Numbered from the stretch's first letter, positions 49,550-62,489 are shown. The stretch is 64,000 bases of DNA from Whitmania pigra (GCA_021613335.1 JAJTWR010000269.1:2268501-2332500); one strand, 5' to 3'. The notes: generated by a model from the letters alone, not told the origin. Numbers and translations are program-made.

Positions 49550-49686
49550 AAGTATTTAAAAAGATGTTAAAAAGATAATGCTAATATTCTGAAAAAATAT
49601 ATAAAAAGATGTTAAAAAGATAATACTAATATTCAGAAAAAAAATATATAAAAAGATGTTAAAAAGATAATGCTAATATTCAGAAT
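49550..49686. repeat. About 58-bp tandem repeat, three copies
   Basis: Units ATAAAAAGATGTTAAAAAGA followed by TAATGCTAATATTC, with small indels. Confidence 0.85.
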
Positions 49687-51372
49687 AGCGCAGCAGGATG
49701 CTCAAAGATCTATTGGAAGATCTTCGTCATAAAGCCACTCTTCCTCCTTTGTGATCTATCTCTCCATCAATGAACCAAACATTCTGGCCGTAAGGAAGCC
49801 ATCTTGATTTATGTCTGCCTTGCATTCCCTGCATAAATATGAAATAAGTAATTACAGTCAATGATGCTTGAAAATAATATTATTGGTGTCTTACAATAAG
49901 TATATTATTATTATTATTATTCCAAATTTTTTAAATTAAAGGGAAGATTAATGACTTCCTATAAAATTCAATACATAATTTAAAAGCTTTTGAGTGAATC
50001 TTTCCAAAAGTGGAATCCGAAAAAATAAAAATTCTAATTTCTGTAAAATTCCGTAAAAAAATATTTTAAATTAATTTAAAGAGTTTAAATAATCATAAAA
50101 TATGGCGTGACAAAACTTCCTTGAACTCAGTCATGGTTTATTTTATCAAATGCTATCAAGTGGTTGGATCAAAGTTTAAGTATACGGTGATTCACTTGAA
50201 GAAATAAATATTTATAATTAAATTTTATTTATTCAATTTTTTAAATCAATGCTGTTAGTTATTTACTTATTGTTTATTCGTGTTTTATTTCAATGCTATT
50301 ATTTATTTTTATATACGAAATTTAATGTTTAAAAATTTTTATTTATGAATAAATTCATGCAAATTTGTTCCCGATTCAACAAAAAGCAGACGATGCGATG
50401 AAAATTTTTTTTTATTTTCAGCTAAATTTCCAACAAAATCTGAAATTTGCATCAAAATCGAAACAAAAAGTTGCAACGAAGATGAACGTTAATCCAATAT
50501 TTCCACTCATTTATCATCGTGTGACCACGTGATATTTTCGGGAGATTCCCATAAAATATCTGTCAGCTGAAAGATAATTATTGATAAAAATAATCATTTG
50601 ATAATTTATTATGTATTTTCGAAGTTCACCTGAATAAGTATACTTAACGTAATGTAAGTGTTTACTGATGTGACAAAACCAAATCAGTTTTAAATATTAA
50701 AAATATATTAAAAATAAAATCTCATTCTGAAAGTTGAAACTGCATTCGAAAAGCTGAACATAAACAATCATAAAAACCGATTGAACAACAGATTTGTTCC
50801 TCGCAACAATCACATTTCAAACATCAAATTTCAACAACCACACGTTTACCATCAAATCTCGTTGCAGTCGTAAAAACCTTTTTGAAAATAAAAAATCACT
50901 TTAAAAGCGGCAATAAAAGCAGACAAACGCCATCACGGAGGAGCAGAACGGGGTGTTGTTTCGCAGCGCTATCTGCACCATTACCCCGCAATATGCGCCA
51001 AAATTACTCGATCCAGGCGTCAGATATTGGATGTGTGATTTGTGGATCCGGCATAGGGTCATGTGGCGTCTATCACGCTCCTAATGTACACCCTACATCG
51101 TAACGGCTTATCAAACGATGGCAATAAACCTCAGACATGTGCCTTTTTTATGGCAGGTTTATCCTTCCTGGTATTAACTGTAAATTATCGTATTTTTACA
51201 TAAAAACTTTAAGTAATGCTTTATGAATACAAGTTTATAACACGATTTTGGGAAAAATCATTAAATTATTCATTGGACATGAGGTGATTCTTACATTTTA
51301 AAAATTGAATACATATTTATGTTTGCGAATTAAACTTTAAACTTTTTGTGAACAGATGCGAACAGAAGAGAG

Positions 51373-51546
51373 CGCTGCATAAAGGACGTGTCCCAGTGGA
51401 GCTCGTGTTCAGCCACTTGCGGTACTGGCTGGTCCATCCACATGACCAATGACAATGAAAACTGCAAGACGGTTGTTGAGCGCAAGATGTGCTACATGAG
51501 ACCTTGCCCTCCGGATGAGGCACAAATCAACCCCAATGCATCGCAG
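51373..51546 (+). CDS. CCN-B exon 4: TSP1 module
   Basis: Same CCN-type thrombospondin repeat as CCN-A exon 4, two substitutions in 174 nt (one silent in CCG/CCT, one at the last codon CTG/CAG). Start and end phases are 0. Upstream, GAACAGAAGAGAG precedes the chosen CGC TGC start; the alternative acceptor GAACAG would break the frame to exon 3. It ends TCGCAG|GTGCAA. Confidence 0.87.
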
Positions 51547-51736
51547 GTGCAAGTTTGTTCTGTAACGATGAATGTAAATATTCATTAACTTGTAATGCTC
51601 AACAATCGATCACGTTCAGTGACCATCCATCAGCTCGCATTAGTTTCAAAACATCTATCTTTTAAACTAATTACTCAAAAACCTACTTATTTTGAAGCAT
51701 CTTTTCCATTGTAAAAACAAGAACAATGATTAGCAG

Positions 51737-52030
51737 CTGTGGAATGAATGCCAAGACACTCCATTACTGGTGACGCTCAACATCGAGGGTTGCGTCAGTG
51801 AGAAGGAAGTGAACACCACGATATGCACCATCTGTCATCCAACTGCCCCCAAGTTGAACTCCAATCGTCACCAGCATCACCAGCAGTCAGCGGTGAAGAA
51901 AAAATGTTGCAAACCTGCTCAGACGAGAACAGTTGATGTCGTCATGAAGTGCAGAAATGGAACCACAACTGGAATGAAGTTCAAGCAAATTAGGAGCTGT
52001 AAATGCAAGGAGAACTTTTGCCGTCAATGA
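51737..52030 (+). CDS. CCN-B exon 5: C-terminal cystine knot (CT) and stop
   Basis: Enters after GATTAGCAG in phase 0 (LWNECQD), 190 bp downstream of exon 4, and stops at TGA 52028-52030. It keeps ten cysteines in the CT arrangement (TICTIC, KKKCCKPAQTRTVDV, SCKCKENFC). It differs from CCN-A through most of its length, including a His/Gln-rich loop (NRHQHHQQ) between the fourth and fifth cysteines. With intact reading frames through all five exons, both genes look functional. Confidence 0.9.
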   Translation: MWNECQDTPLLVTLNIEGCVSEKEVNTTICTICHPTAPKLNSNRHQHHQQSAVKKKCCKPAQTRTVDVVMKCRNGTTTGMKFKQIRSCKCKENFCRQ

Positions 52031-54083
52031 AAACTCGAATGAATGACGAACAAGAGTTACATTTACAACGACATGTTTTTCACTTTATATTTATTTATGC
52101 AAAATTAATTTTTTTATATTTTAACTCAAATCAGAATTTAAATTCGTATGCTTTCAAAGTAAATAACTTGCAATTTGTACAAAAACATGATTTTATGAAA
52201 ATTATTTCAAAACTATTTAATAATTTAATTTTTATTAAAAATTAATGTTCACACGTTGAACTTGTCACGAAAAGTTATTTAAACTTAAGCCGCATTTTCA
52301 AACAACTTGAATTTTTTTAATTTCAGGTTATTTTATCGATTAATTGATTCACTTTTAAAGAAAAATATGAAAACTATTGAATCTCAAATGAAAAACTTTT
52401 AAAATGAAATGCTTATTTGGAGCACTTTTTTATTCTGTGAAAAAATATTTTTCAAGGAACGTTTGGTAGAAATATTCACGATAAATCATCATTTTTTCGG
52501 CTAAAATTTCAGTTTTCTCGTAAATAATTAACATTTTAATGTTTGCAATTTGTTCAAGTTGAATAAAAATTATTAAATCAGACGTCGCGAGATGAAGCCG
52601 GGAGCAACAGAAACTGAACGATTTTCCTCTAAAGCCGCTAAAATAATTCCGAACCAACAAATCCCATGTTTGCGATTTCTCTTGGATGATGATTCAACAA
52701 TTTGTTTCGCTGTGAATGTTGAGTTGATATCTAATAGGAAACATCTGTTATTAACAATTTAATGATGAATTCCCATACCCAACGTGGCATCGATAAACAT
52801 CCTGTTTCGACCACAGGACGAAATGTGATTTACTTGATCGATCATGCAATCAATCGTCATCGAGCAGAGCAAAAAATGTCCCTAATTTGGCTGAGGAAAT
52901 GTTGTGATGTTCGTCACGATTCGCAATCTCATCCAGCATTCATGTCGTATTCCAGAAGAAGATTGCTTAATCTGTTTCACTGAAAATCTTTCTTTCTCTG
53001 TCCACACTTCGTTGAAACTCTACGAGCTAATTAATTCAACAAATGCATTCGAATAGGTAATGTTGTCAGAGCCTGTCAATCTTGCCACAGAGTCCAGCTG
53101 AGGAATGTTTGCTCAATAATCCTCCCAACAATGGCACTCGTTTTACTACCCACCTGAGATTGCAAACACTCATGTCTGAAATGCTTCGAGAAGATTTGAG
53201 TGGATGTTCCTGTCTGGATTGTCTGACGGATGTAGATAATTATCTCATCGAATGGTCGTCAACACCGTCCACAATCACCACAACCATTGTCATGATCGTC
53301 ATCCTCTTATTAAACGACGTCAGCACAATGTCCGAACATGTTTCCAAGCGACAACGCATCATCGAATTGAATAATCAACAGCAAACGGAACAACGCGAAA
53401 CTTGTCAATGAATAAATAAAATATATCGGCCTCTTGTCCATTAATTTACGCGGAATTGTTCGTCATGCTCCTCGCTACTAATTCAAATTATAAACATCTG
53501 CACCCAGATGCACAAACTCTATACGAGTGTCATGGCAACTTGTTTGAACTTTCGCACAGCTATCGAAAGTTAGAATTCGCACTTCGGTCGCTAGGTTAAA
53601 ACAGTTCCAATAAATTATTTTATGGCAAATTACTAACAACTATTACCCAAAGCTCAATAAGAAAAAATTTGGATTTCTGAAATCGTGTCGCTCGACAATT
53701 TATAGGCGTTTAAAAGTTAGCCTGAGAACAAACAAAGCTCTTATCGTGTTCCGTACTTTTACTCAACAATGGATCCAAACAAAGAGCCCTGCCTATTTGC
53801 CCTTGCTAAACTTTTACGACAGACTTCTGCGAATCGAGATTTTTCACAGCTCCGAAATGTTGTTTTCGTCTATCGGTTAAAATCAAAGAATAACTCGAGT
53901 TTCTAAGATTCTAGCGGCGTTATATCATCGAATTATCTCGAATATTATAATTTCGTCATCCCTTTGTAATCGTTAGGCCGACCAATCAGAGGCAAAGCTA
54001 TTTACCGGTTATCTGTTATTCAAATTGGGCAGTACTCGTCGCATAAAGTGGGCCGAAGACCACTAGGGCTTGTCGACACAATC
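52031..54083. other. Intergenic DNA between CCN-B and the innexin
   Basis: No gene recognised. Open frames at 52762-52983 and 53082-53411 are unbroken for 60-110 codons and less AT-rich than their surroundings, but show no domain or clear start. I leave them uncalled. Confidence 0.45.
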
Positions 54084-54084
54084 G

Positions 54085-54091
54085 TATTTAA
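54085..54091 (+). promoter_or_regulatory. TATA-like element upstream of the innexin
   Basis: TATTTAA about 30 bp before a pyrimidine-rich TCTCGTGGTTCGC that could hold the transcription start. The ATG follows 175 bp downstream, and TTTTTAATCTAG at about 54249 could be the acceptor of a small 5' UTR intron. Prediction only. Confidence 0.3.
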
Positions 54092-54266
54092 ACCTGACTC
54101 TCGTGGTTCGCTATTTTCGCTCTGACACTTTTCGTTTGAGACGATTTTGAGTCGTTTAAAGGTCGGTTAATGTCGAATTTCGATTTTAATGTTTGCCATT
54201 GAGTTTTATTCCGCATACTAGTGAGTCTTATTTCGGTTTTTAATCTAGGAATCTGCGTAGTGCAGA

Positions 54267-54760
54267 ATGGACAAGATTCTCGGAGTGTTGGGCGGTGTGC
54301 CAAGCACCAAGCCCAGGAACGACGATGACTTCGCCGACAGAATGGTCTACAAAACGACGGTCGGCATGTTCATTCTCTTTGCCATCATCATTTCGACGAA
54401 GCAGTACGTCGGAGAACCCATCCAGTGCTGGGTGCCTGCAGAATTTACCGGAAATCAAGAAGAGTACACGAACAATTACTGCTGGATTAAGAACACCTAC
54501 TACTTGCCCTACGAGAAGAACATTCCCAAAGAGCACGAAGCCGAAAAGCGAAAAATCATTCCTTACTACCAGTGGGCGCCTCTCATACTCGGAGTGCAGG
54601 CCCTGATTTGTTACCTTCCGATCATTCTGTGGAGGTACCTCAACAAGAAGTCGGGCATCGACGTCAACGCCATCGTCGAGGCGGGAGAAAAGTTCACCAA
54701 CGCCGAGGCCGCCGAGAACAGGGAAACGACCTTGCGCTTCATGACCAAGCTCATGGACAG
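54267..54760 (+). CDS. inx: Innexin, exon 1
   Basis: N-terminal part of a gap-junction channel subunit. ATG at 54267 opens MDKILGVLGGVPSTKPRNDD. TM1 is near residues 30-50 (TVGMFILFAIIISTKQYVG). The first extracellular loop follows, with EPIQCWVPAEFTG and YCWIKNTYYLP: two cysteines and the innexin signature around the loop. The family-defining YYQWAPLILGVQA then begins TM2. It ends ATGGACAG|GTAGGC in phase 2. Clearly GC-richer than its surroundings. Six to eight innexins assemble into hemichannels that dock between cells. Confidence 0.95.
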
Positions 54761-54879
54761 GTAGGCTGCAGTTCGTACAATTGGGAATGCCGAATTAATG
54801 TTTTTAAAAACAATTAAGGTTATTTACGTAAAATTTGATTAACATTCTCTAATAACAAGCGTTCACTCTTGCGTCAAAG

Positions 54880-55576
54880 GTACTTGGCCAATCAGCGAGA
54901 CGTGCCGACCAGCTGCACGTTGAGTTTGAAGCACGTCTTCTCTCGCACGTGCTTCAAGTGGTGCGGCAGGAAGAGGGGCAACTACTTGACCACCCTCTAC
55001 CTCTTCAGCAAGTTCCTGCTCCTCGTGTCCGTCCTCAGTCAACTCTTCGCTCTCAACTTCTTCCTCGGTCAGGACTTCCACCTGTACGGATTCGACGCCA
55101 TCGGGAGCATGTTCGCGGGGGAGGACCAGGCCGCGTCGGACAGGTTCCCGAGGGTGACCATGTGCGACTTCAAGGTCAGGAGGCTCGGAAACGTCCAGAG
55201 GTACACGGTGCAGTGCGTCCTTCCGATCAATTTGTTCAACGAGAAGATCTACCTGTTCATCTGGTTCTGGCTCACGTTCACTGCCATCGTCATGAGCTTC
55301 TCGATCGTCAACTGGATGTTCAGGTTCTTCTACAGCGGCGACAGGAAAGGGTACGTCAAGAAGCACCTCTCCCTGGTGGAGAAGATAAGCGACCACGAAC
55401 AGAGGGTGCTGAGCAAATTCGTCGACGATTACCTGAAACAGGACGGAATCTTCGTGCTGAGGATGGTCGGTCACAACACCAACGCCATAACCGCCACGGA
55501 GTTCGTCTGCCAGCTCTGGTACAACTACCGGACGAAGCCGTTTGTGGAAAAAGCGGAAAACGCGGAGTCCGTCTGA
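54880..55576 (+). CDS. inx: Innexin, exon 2 and stop
   Basis: Second and last exon, entered after GCGTCAAAG so that AG|G restores an Arg codon. TM3 (YLFSKFLLLVSVLSQLFALN) is followed by the second extracellular loop with its two cysteines (TMCDFK and VQCVLPINLFNEKIY). TM4 is IYLFIWFWLTFTAIVMSF. The cytoplasmic tail contains VSF-type FVCQLWYNY. Stop TGA at 55574-55576. The two exons give 396 residues, standard innexin length, with all four loop cysteines, so a functional subunit is expected. Confidence 0.95.
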
Positions 55577-58500
55577 CGAGCTCGTGCACGCGTTTCCGAG
55601 AGCTTTCGATCGGAATTGACACCTTTAGGCTAAATAATGAAGATTTTGTGTCGAGAGCATCTTGTGTCCTTCGTATTAGTTATTTTGGCGACCAAACGCA
55701 TCATTGGTTTTAAGATTGAGTGCCTTGTCTACATTCCTTAGTCAATTATCACCTAATCAGTGTATCTGGTTTATCTTGGACATTTGACGATGGATGGTTT
55801 TACGATCTTTTAACGAGCTGTAATCGCTTTCTTTAACTTTTAAGCATCATGTATTTTTTATTTTAATTTTTTTATTTTTTGCTAGAATTCTTGCATTCAG
55901 GGTTTAAAAGTATTATTTTTCTCGAGAAATTATTTAACAATAACACCAGAAATGACGAGATTAATAAATGTTTGTCGACCATTGGCATTAAATCTTATCT
56001 CAGCTCGATTAGAAAGTGTTAAACGGTTTTCATGAAAGATTCCAGCGAGGCGCCTGCCTGATTTAATCGAGAACATGATTTCATTCAACTTCAAACGAAT
56101 CGAGGAATGATAAACACGTGCCATAATTCGATTCTGATGCCTTAGAGAAACGAGACCCGATAGAACGTGTTTGAACCGTTAAGAAATTCGAATAAACTTT
56201 GGAACTTCGGAAATGCTTGACAGATTTTTTTAGATTAAATTTGGAATGGCATGAATATGAGTGACTTCGAAGAGTTAACAACAACAACGAGATGCACGTA
56301 AACGAAACTTAAACGACCTGGCAAAGTCCACTTGTGACGATCAAGTCAGCAGCACTTAATTTGTTTTTGCCGTGTTTTTCTATTCATACGACCTTGAGAT
56401 GACTTTGTTCCGTGATGATGATGGTGACGAGGGTGATGGGGATAATAATTATGATGATGATGTTGGTAGAACAAATTCTGTCAAATGTTCGAGAGCGAAA
56501 CACATTCATATTCATATCGAATTGGAAGGACAAACCGGTCATTTGAGCTTGATTTTACTTTTTTTTGCGCAATTTTATGTGATGTGCAATTGTCGGCAAA
56601 TATTTGCTCGAGAAAAATAGAGTTAACGTTGAAGGAGTGGTTGGCTTTTAGGAAAACAAACAGACTTTATTTAACCAGTTATATTTATTTCCTGCTAATT
56701 AATGCAGAGGAGCGAATGAAGGTTTCTCCATTTTTTATCTTTCATGTTTCAATCGAACGCCCTGGTAAATGGTAAATTTATTATTATTATAGTTATTATT
56801 ATTATTATCATCATCGTCATCATCATCATTATTATTATTATTATTATTATCATTGTTAACTATTAATTTTGTAGTTATTATTATTTATTTCTGAGGCATT
56901 TTATTTGTTGACAAGTGAGTAAAGTTGAAAATCATAAGACAGCATGACAGCGTAAATAGCAAAAGAGATTACAACGAAATCATCTGACACGCCCAACATG
57001 GCGGTGTTGCCTGATGTAACTGTAACATGTGAACGATCTGTCGAACGAATTCTAAACTTCAATGATTTCTGGTTATTTGCTAAATATATTTAAATATACT
57101 TGATTATTTTTTCCGACATAACTTGTTAATGTAATTTGCATTTGACAATGTGATACTATTGCATAAGTTACTTTCAGTCAAGATTAAGCATAACACAATT
57201 ATGCCATCGCAATTTGAATATGTTAATAATTCTCATTTCGGTGCTACATTACCACCTTTCAATGTTTTATTACTTGCATTTAGCACAAAATTAATGAAAA
57301 CGATTAACTGATTAAGTAACAATCACAATAATTTAAATTAGAGACGAAGAAAGTATTTTGCATATTATCAATTAGCTGACTTGGTATGGAACGTGATGGT
57401 TGTTAATGATGATGAAGATGATGATTACGTGTTATTATTAGTATAATTATTATTATTACTTATTTGTTTTTATTTTTTTTGAGCAACATTTGCAAACGAA
57501 TAACATTTAAGTTATACTCAATAAAAAATCTTAGTAAAAGGTTATCTTTAAAATTTAAAAATTGTTTTTTTAAATTTTTAAAAATGATTTTCTTATTGCA
57601 AACCTTAAAAGTAAAATCAATCACAATCAGAAAATGAATTATAATAATGCATTCTATATATATTCAACTTAATGAAATATAAACTTCTGAACATTTCAAC
57701 AGATGTCACACACGTTGATGTGATTCCATGGGAGCATTTATTCTTTAATAAACACAAAATAAAGGATTTATTACTTATAAATTAGTGGATTTATACAAAT
57801 TATTTGATTTCTAAAAAATAATGGATTTAACAAATTATTAACGGTGAAACCTAACTAATTTTCTGATTCTGAGCGAGGTGTTTTAAGATAGCCATTTTTA
57901 TTTTTAATTATATTTTAAATTATTTTTAATTATATTTTACAGGAATTCAGGTTTTAAGTTATGAGATGTTGTGAATATTGATTTGATAATCTCAGGAAGT
58001 TTTCAAACAATTTACGAATTAATTTCCATGAAAAGAAGGTAATTACATATTTATAACATACGTAATTAATATTTAAGCTTAAAAGGTTGCTCATCAATTT
58101 AAGACCCAGTTGGATGTTTTTGGGGACGTTTTGGAAATTTTTGAACAATTCTCAGTTCATGGAGAAATCAATTTCATCAATTTATTTTATTGAATTGAAC
58201 GATTTTCTTATTAAGTTATAAATGAGTGTAAAACAAACCAACTGAAATAATTTAAACTTTTTAATAACCCAAATTCCTAATTTAAAACATTCGACGAAAA
58301 GGGGATAAAAACAAAGTAAACAAAACTATAAAAAACTGAATGTGAATTTAATCCTTTAAACAAACAAATCTTTTATTTATTCACAATACACATTATTATT
58401 TTATTATTATTATTATCTATTAATAATAATATACTCGTCAGTGTTCATTTAATTCAAGCAACTGAACATTTGCAAACATGATACAATTTATTAAGCAACA

Positions 58501-59473
58501 AATTAATAAAATCATGTAAAGTAACTCAAGATCTTAAATGTTTAAAAAAAATATTATTAAATGGGAATGTATATATATTTTTTCTTAGAATAAGGTCAAT
58601 GATTACAGAAATGTTATTTATTGTTTTATTTAGGCCTCATATGTCGCTTTGTAATTAATAAGAGATTTATCATTTTATTCATAATTTTATAAACAATTTA
58701 AGTAATGATTTTAATGATGTTAATTTTATTTACAATTTTATTAACTAAAACTTCTCAGTAAAAATTGTTGAATGGCAATTGCTAATCTTATCGTAAATCC
58801 TGTCAATAATATCGTGGGAACTGTAAATAATAATAATATTATTAAAAATAATAACTAATTAAAAATATTAAAAAAATAATAATTGAAAGGCGTTTGATGA
58901 TTAAGAGCATGTATTTTGTTAATTACCGATTAAGGTTATAAGAGATTGAAGCATGGAAAAGCTGTCTTAAGAATAACAACTCTTCTCTTCATAACGACGT
59001 CAATATTTTTATATTATTAACAATTATCATTATTATTACTGCCCACTGGCAAATTCATCACTTTAGTAATAGTTTAATTTATTGCAATACGTGACGACGA
59101 TGATGATGATTATGGCGACGATCAAGATAAGAATTATTTTATTGATGTTCTCTGCCTGAGTACTTAACAAAGTCATGCGTGAGTCACGATCACAACCATT
59201 TAAATAACGACAACTTCCAAGGATGGTTTACTACTTTGTTAAGCAGATTCTTTGAGACAACTGTCTGAAGACATTCAGTAAGATTATTAATTTCTTTTGA
59301 GGTTTCATTAAAAATATTATCATCTTTAAAAACAAAAACAGATCAAAATATAAAAAAATAAAAAGTGAAAGAATATTAAACGAATATTTCCATAAACAAA
59401 TATTTTTCTAATGATTTCGTTATTTATGTTTGAGAGGAGCTTTTCACTGGTGTTGTTGTTAATCATCAAATAC

Positions 59474-59476
<3 letters not shown>
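55577..59476. other. Innexin 3' region and intergenic DNA
   Basis: AATAAA at about 55961 is one possible poly(A) signal. GAT repeats at 56415-56465 and ATT/CAT repeats at 56777-56865. No further gene recognised to 59.5 kb. Confidence 0.5.
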
Positions 59477-59536
<60 letters not shown>

Positions 59537-59537
59537 G

Positions 59538-59621
<84 letters not shown>

Positions 59622-59627
59622 GTTATT

Positions 59628-59675
<48 letters not shown>

Positions 59676-59694
59676 ATCATTATTATTATTATAT
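59477..59694. repeat. (ATT)n-(GTT)n compound microsatellite
   Basis: About 150 bp of ATT followed by about 50 bp of GTT, then ATT again, a single-base unit switch. The long frames are artefacts. Confidence 0.95.
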
Positions 59695-60328
59695 TACCTC
59701 GATTTCGGTTTCATTATTGATTTTAATTGGTGCTCTGATAATTCTTGCTAAGCTGCTGATTATTATTGTTGTTGTTATTATTCCGCTAATTAATATTAAT
59801 GACATGCACCATTAGCAAGCACACTTAGCCATGCATTTCCAGACCAAAAGTAACCCGAGAAGATCATTAAATTGACATGACCTACTTTCCACAGGTAACC
59901 TTTCAACTCTGACCTTCCGTTGATGGCTGGAAGGAAATAATGAAACATCCTGAAAGTGTTTGCTTGCATCAAATAAGGGGAGTTCAATTGAATGCATCGA
60001 GTGCAATTGAATGCGCAGGAGTGCAATTGAATGCAATGTTATTTCTAGAGTTGACAATATCCAATGACGAAAATGTTTGTTAATTTTATTAATAAAAATT
60101 CTCTGAGACTATCAGTAGACCAACAAGAGACAACAACAACAACATCGATTGTTAATTTTAAAGGCTCACCAAGTCGGGTAATCCCCTTTTGAAGCTCAAC
60201 AAAAAAAATACTGGCATTTAAATGAAAACAAGACTATGTACATCATCATCATCACCGCCACCACCCAAGACTATGTACATCATCATCATCATCACCATCG
60301 CCACGACCATCAAGAAGTGAAAGCGCGT
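59695..60328. other. Downstream region of the SMAD gene
   Basis: Contains GTGCAATTGAATGC repeated three times at 59988-60034 and a duplicated AGACTATGTACATCATCATC at about 60231 and 60267. TTTTATT at about 60083 gives AATAAAA on the minus strand, a possible SMAD poly(A) signal. Confidence 0.45.
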
Positions 60329-60909
60329 TCAACTCCGATTGAACAGGACCTCCATCCACAGAGGGCAGCTGAGGATTGAACTTCGACGGTAGCGTTCTCC
60401 CCATCCTTTGCCGAAGCTGATGAGGACGGAATCGACGAGTGATTTTGCGATGACGACGCTCTGCTGCTGTTGTTGTTGTTGCTGCTGTTGTTGAGCATCC
60501 GTCATGCTGTTGAGAATGTCGTCAACGAGGCAGGCGTTATAAATCGACGCAGAGGTCAAAGGTTCGAGTCTCACGACGGACGACCTTGAACTCTTCTCCA
60601 AGGTCGGACTTCTGACGAACACTGGAACGTCCGACAGGTTGTGGAGGATGACGTCATTGCCGCTCTTTTCCAGGACGATTTCGCCGTGTTGGTGATGATG
60701 ATGATGATGATCATCGGTTTGTTTCTGACACGTGCAATTTGAATCAGTGGACGTGATTCGCTGTCTGTCGAAGTTTATCCTCGTCCATGATTGGCTGATT
60801 TGTGACTTCACGGAATTTAAATTGCAAAATGACCTTTGAACCGTCTGACACCAAGGGTCCAACCAATTCCGCGTTGTGATTTGAATGTCATCAGAATTGG
60901 GGAGATGAT
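60329..60909 (-). CDS. SMAD6/7: Inhibitory SMAD (SMAD6/7 type), exon 2: MH2 domain
   Basis: C-terminal exon of an inhibitory SMAD, which blocks TGF-beta/BMP signalling by occupying receptors and R-SMADs. Recognisable MH2 parts: EIVLEKSGNDVILHNLSDVP and VFVRSPTLEK (beta-sandwich strands), then DSVLISFGKGWGERYRRS (the L3 loop with KGWG) and SCPLWMEVLFNRS at the C-terminus. As in I-SMADs there is no SSXS phosphorylation tail. The first 50 residues after WC are poorly conserved; a His-rich DDHHHHHHQHG and a Gln tract are inserted. The start is placed after GATTCAG (60909) to match exon 1 phase 1. The better-looking TTTATTTAG acceptor at 60951 is out of phase. Confidence 0.78.
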
Positions 60910-61048
60910 CTGAATCAATGTTATTATTGTTGTTGTTGTTATTATTATCGCTAAATAAAAATAAATAATATGTTATTATTATTATTATTATCATCATTAA
61001 TAATACTTATTTACAAAAACAATGTCATCACAGCCGCTGTTTATTTAC

Positions 61049-61889
61049 CTCCATAGAGTCGTGTCCAGTGGCATGGGTTGATGCAGACGCCATCCCCCAC
61101 CTCGGCGCACATGGGGAGTCTCCTCAAACTCCGTGACTTCTCATCTCCCCTTCCCTCGTCTTCACCATCTCTCCACACGAACCAACTGACCATTGCTGTA
61201 TCGGCGCCAGAATGTCTCAAACGAGAAAATGTATTCTTCGGGATCACAATACACTGTGATTTGCAAGATGATGATGACGACGACGACGACGATGGTGATG
61301 ACGATAAGCACGATGACGATGATGATAACGATGACGGTGAAGGTGATGACGACGCGAATCGTTTCCCGCCAGAGCGGAAGTCATTTCCTGTCGACTGCAG
61401 ACACAAGAGGATTTGAATCAGTTCTTCGTTTCTCAACGTTCTGCACATTTCCCTGATGAGATCCTTACATGAGATGTTCTTCAGTCTCAGGAAACAAGCT
61501 CTCTTCGTCTGACGATGACGACGATGATGATGATGATTGTTGTTGATGTTGTGCGGGGTGGCTGGGGGGATAGACGGTTGGGTGGGGTGGTCTCGAGGCT
61601 TCTCCATCTCCTCCTTCTTCTTCCCTTGGTCTCGATTTTGCAGTTTTTTGGCGGGAAACTTTTGCTCGCTCTTTTGACGAAAACAAGAGTCGAAGATGGT
61701 CGTGTTTAGATTCTTTTTCTTGAAGAAAAGAACGATTTTTTGACCGATTGTTGACTTGTTCAGGTTGATGACGTCGAAACAGCAGGAAGTGAAACCATCG
61801 CCGTCTTCGTCGTCGTCTCCGCAGTTGCGCAACAGTTGATGCTGTTCGATCAGTTGTCCGATCAGCAGACGACGCCTCATGCAATCCAT
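61049..61889 (-). CDS. SMAD6/7: Inhibitory SMAD (SMAD6/7 type), exon 1: MH1-like domain
   Basis: ATG at 61889 opens MDCMRRRLLIGQLIEQ, similar to the arginine-rich start of I-SMADs. After an acidic stretch and a charged/Asn-His-rich linker, the MH1-like region includes CRTLRNEELIQILLCLQ (helix), CKSQCIVIP, and the diagnostic end SRSLRRLPMCAEVGDGVCIN followed by PCHWTRLYG. The Cys and His that bind zinc in MH1 are present. A serine tract of about 30 residues, partly TCA/TCG-coded, interrupts the domain. Donor GGAG|GTAAAT, phase 1. A TTACTAAACAG acceptor six bases before ATG implies an upstream noncoding exon. Confidence 0.8.
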
Positions 61890-62423
61890 TTTATGCTGTT
61901 TAGTAATAAATAATAAAAAACAGTTAGTTAGTTAGTTTAAAAAAATAAAAAGCATTAATTAAAAATGCACTTTTTAATTTGAATATTTCGAGTGGAATGA
62001 TTGGTTTAATTGCTCGACGAAAACGGTTGTTGTTGTTGAATTCGTGAATTCGTAATTCAATCCTCCAAAAAGTTCAACGATCATTTTTCGTCTAATTTTG
62101 CACTCGAATGACCTCGTCGTGAATTGGGGTCCGTTGCCATGACAGCCGCAGTGGATTCGTGACGTCACAGGAAAAAAACGAGTGGAAAGCGACACCTGGT
62201 GAGGTGCGAACGTTGATCAAACAAAATTGCATTTCAATTATTTCTTGATTGCATGTTATTATTATTATTATTTTACATTTTCAATTGCTTTTAATTCATC
62301 TCGAATAAGTTCTTAATTTCAATTAATTCACCACGAACAATTCACGAGGCGAATCATCCGACGGTTCGTCAATGAGCGATCAATTCACCGGCGTAATTCA
62401 CAGATGCATGAAGTCAAACTCAC

Positions 62424-62465
62424 TTGAAACTGAGCCGAAAATCCTCAAAGCGAACGAATGAATGT
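62424..62465 (-). other. Putative untranslated exon 1 of the SMAD gene
   Basis: Minus-strand sequence after the TATA box reads TACATTCATTCGTTCGC and ends TTTCAA|GTGAGT, a strong donor at 62423. It would splice to the acceptor at 61896. The start position is approximate, inferred from the TATA spacing. Confidence 0.4.
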
Positions 62466-62489
62466 AGAGAGAGACACACACACAGAAGG

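Larger units (their letters stand above)
48584..51372. other. CCN-B intron 3, distal part
   Basis: CATCA-rich stretch at 48758-48830, GATAC array at 49013-49127, GAT run at 49417-49444, and a roughly 58-bp unit repeated three times at 49550-49686. The 50920-51130 stretch is richer in GC and may be a decayed insertion, but I could not identify it. Confidence 0.5.

Noticed and set aside
53082..53411. 109-codon frame upstream of the innexin (and 52762-52983)
   Set aside because: No recognisable domain, no ATG near its start and no splice partner; kept only as a note in the intergenic entry.
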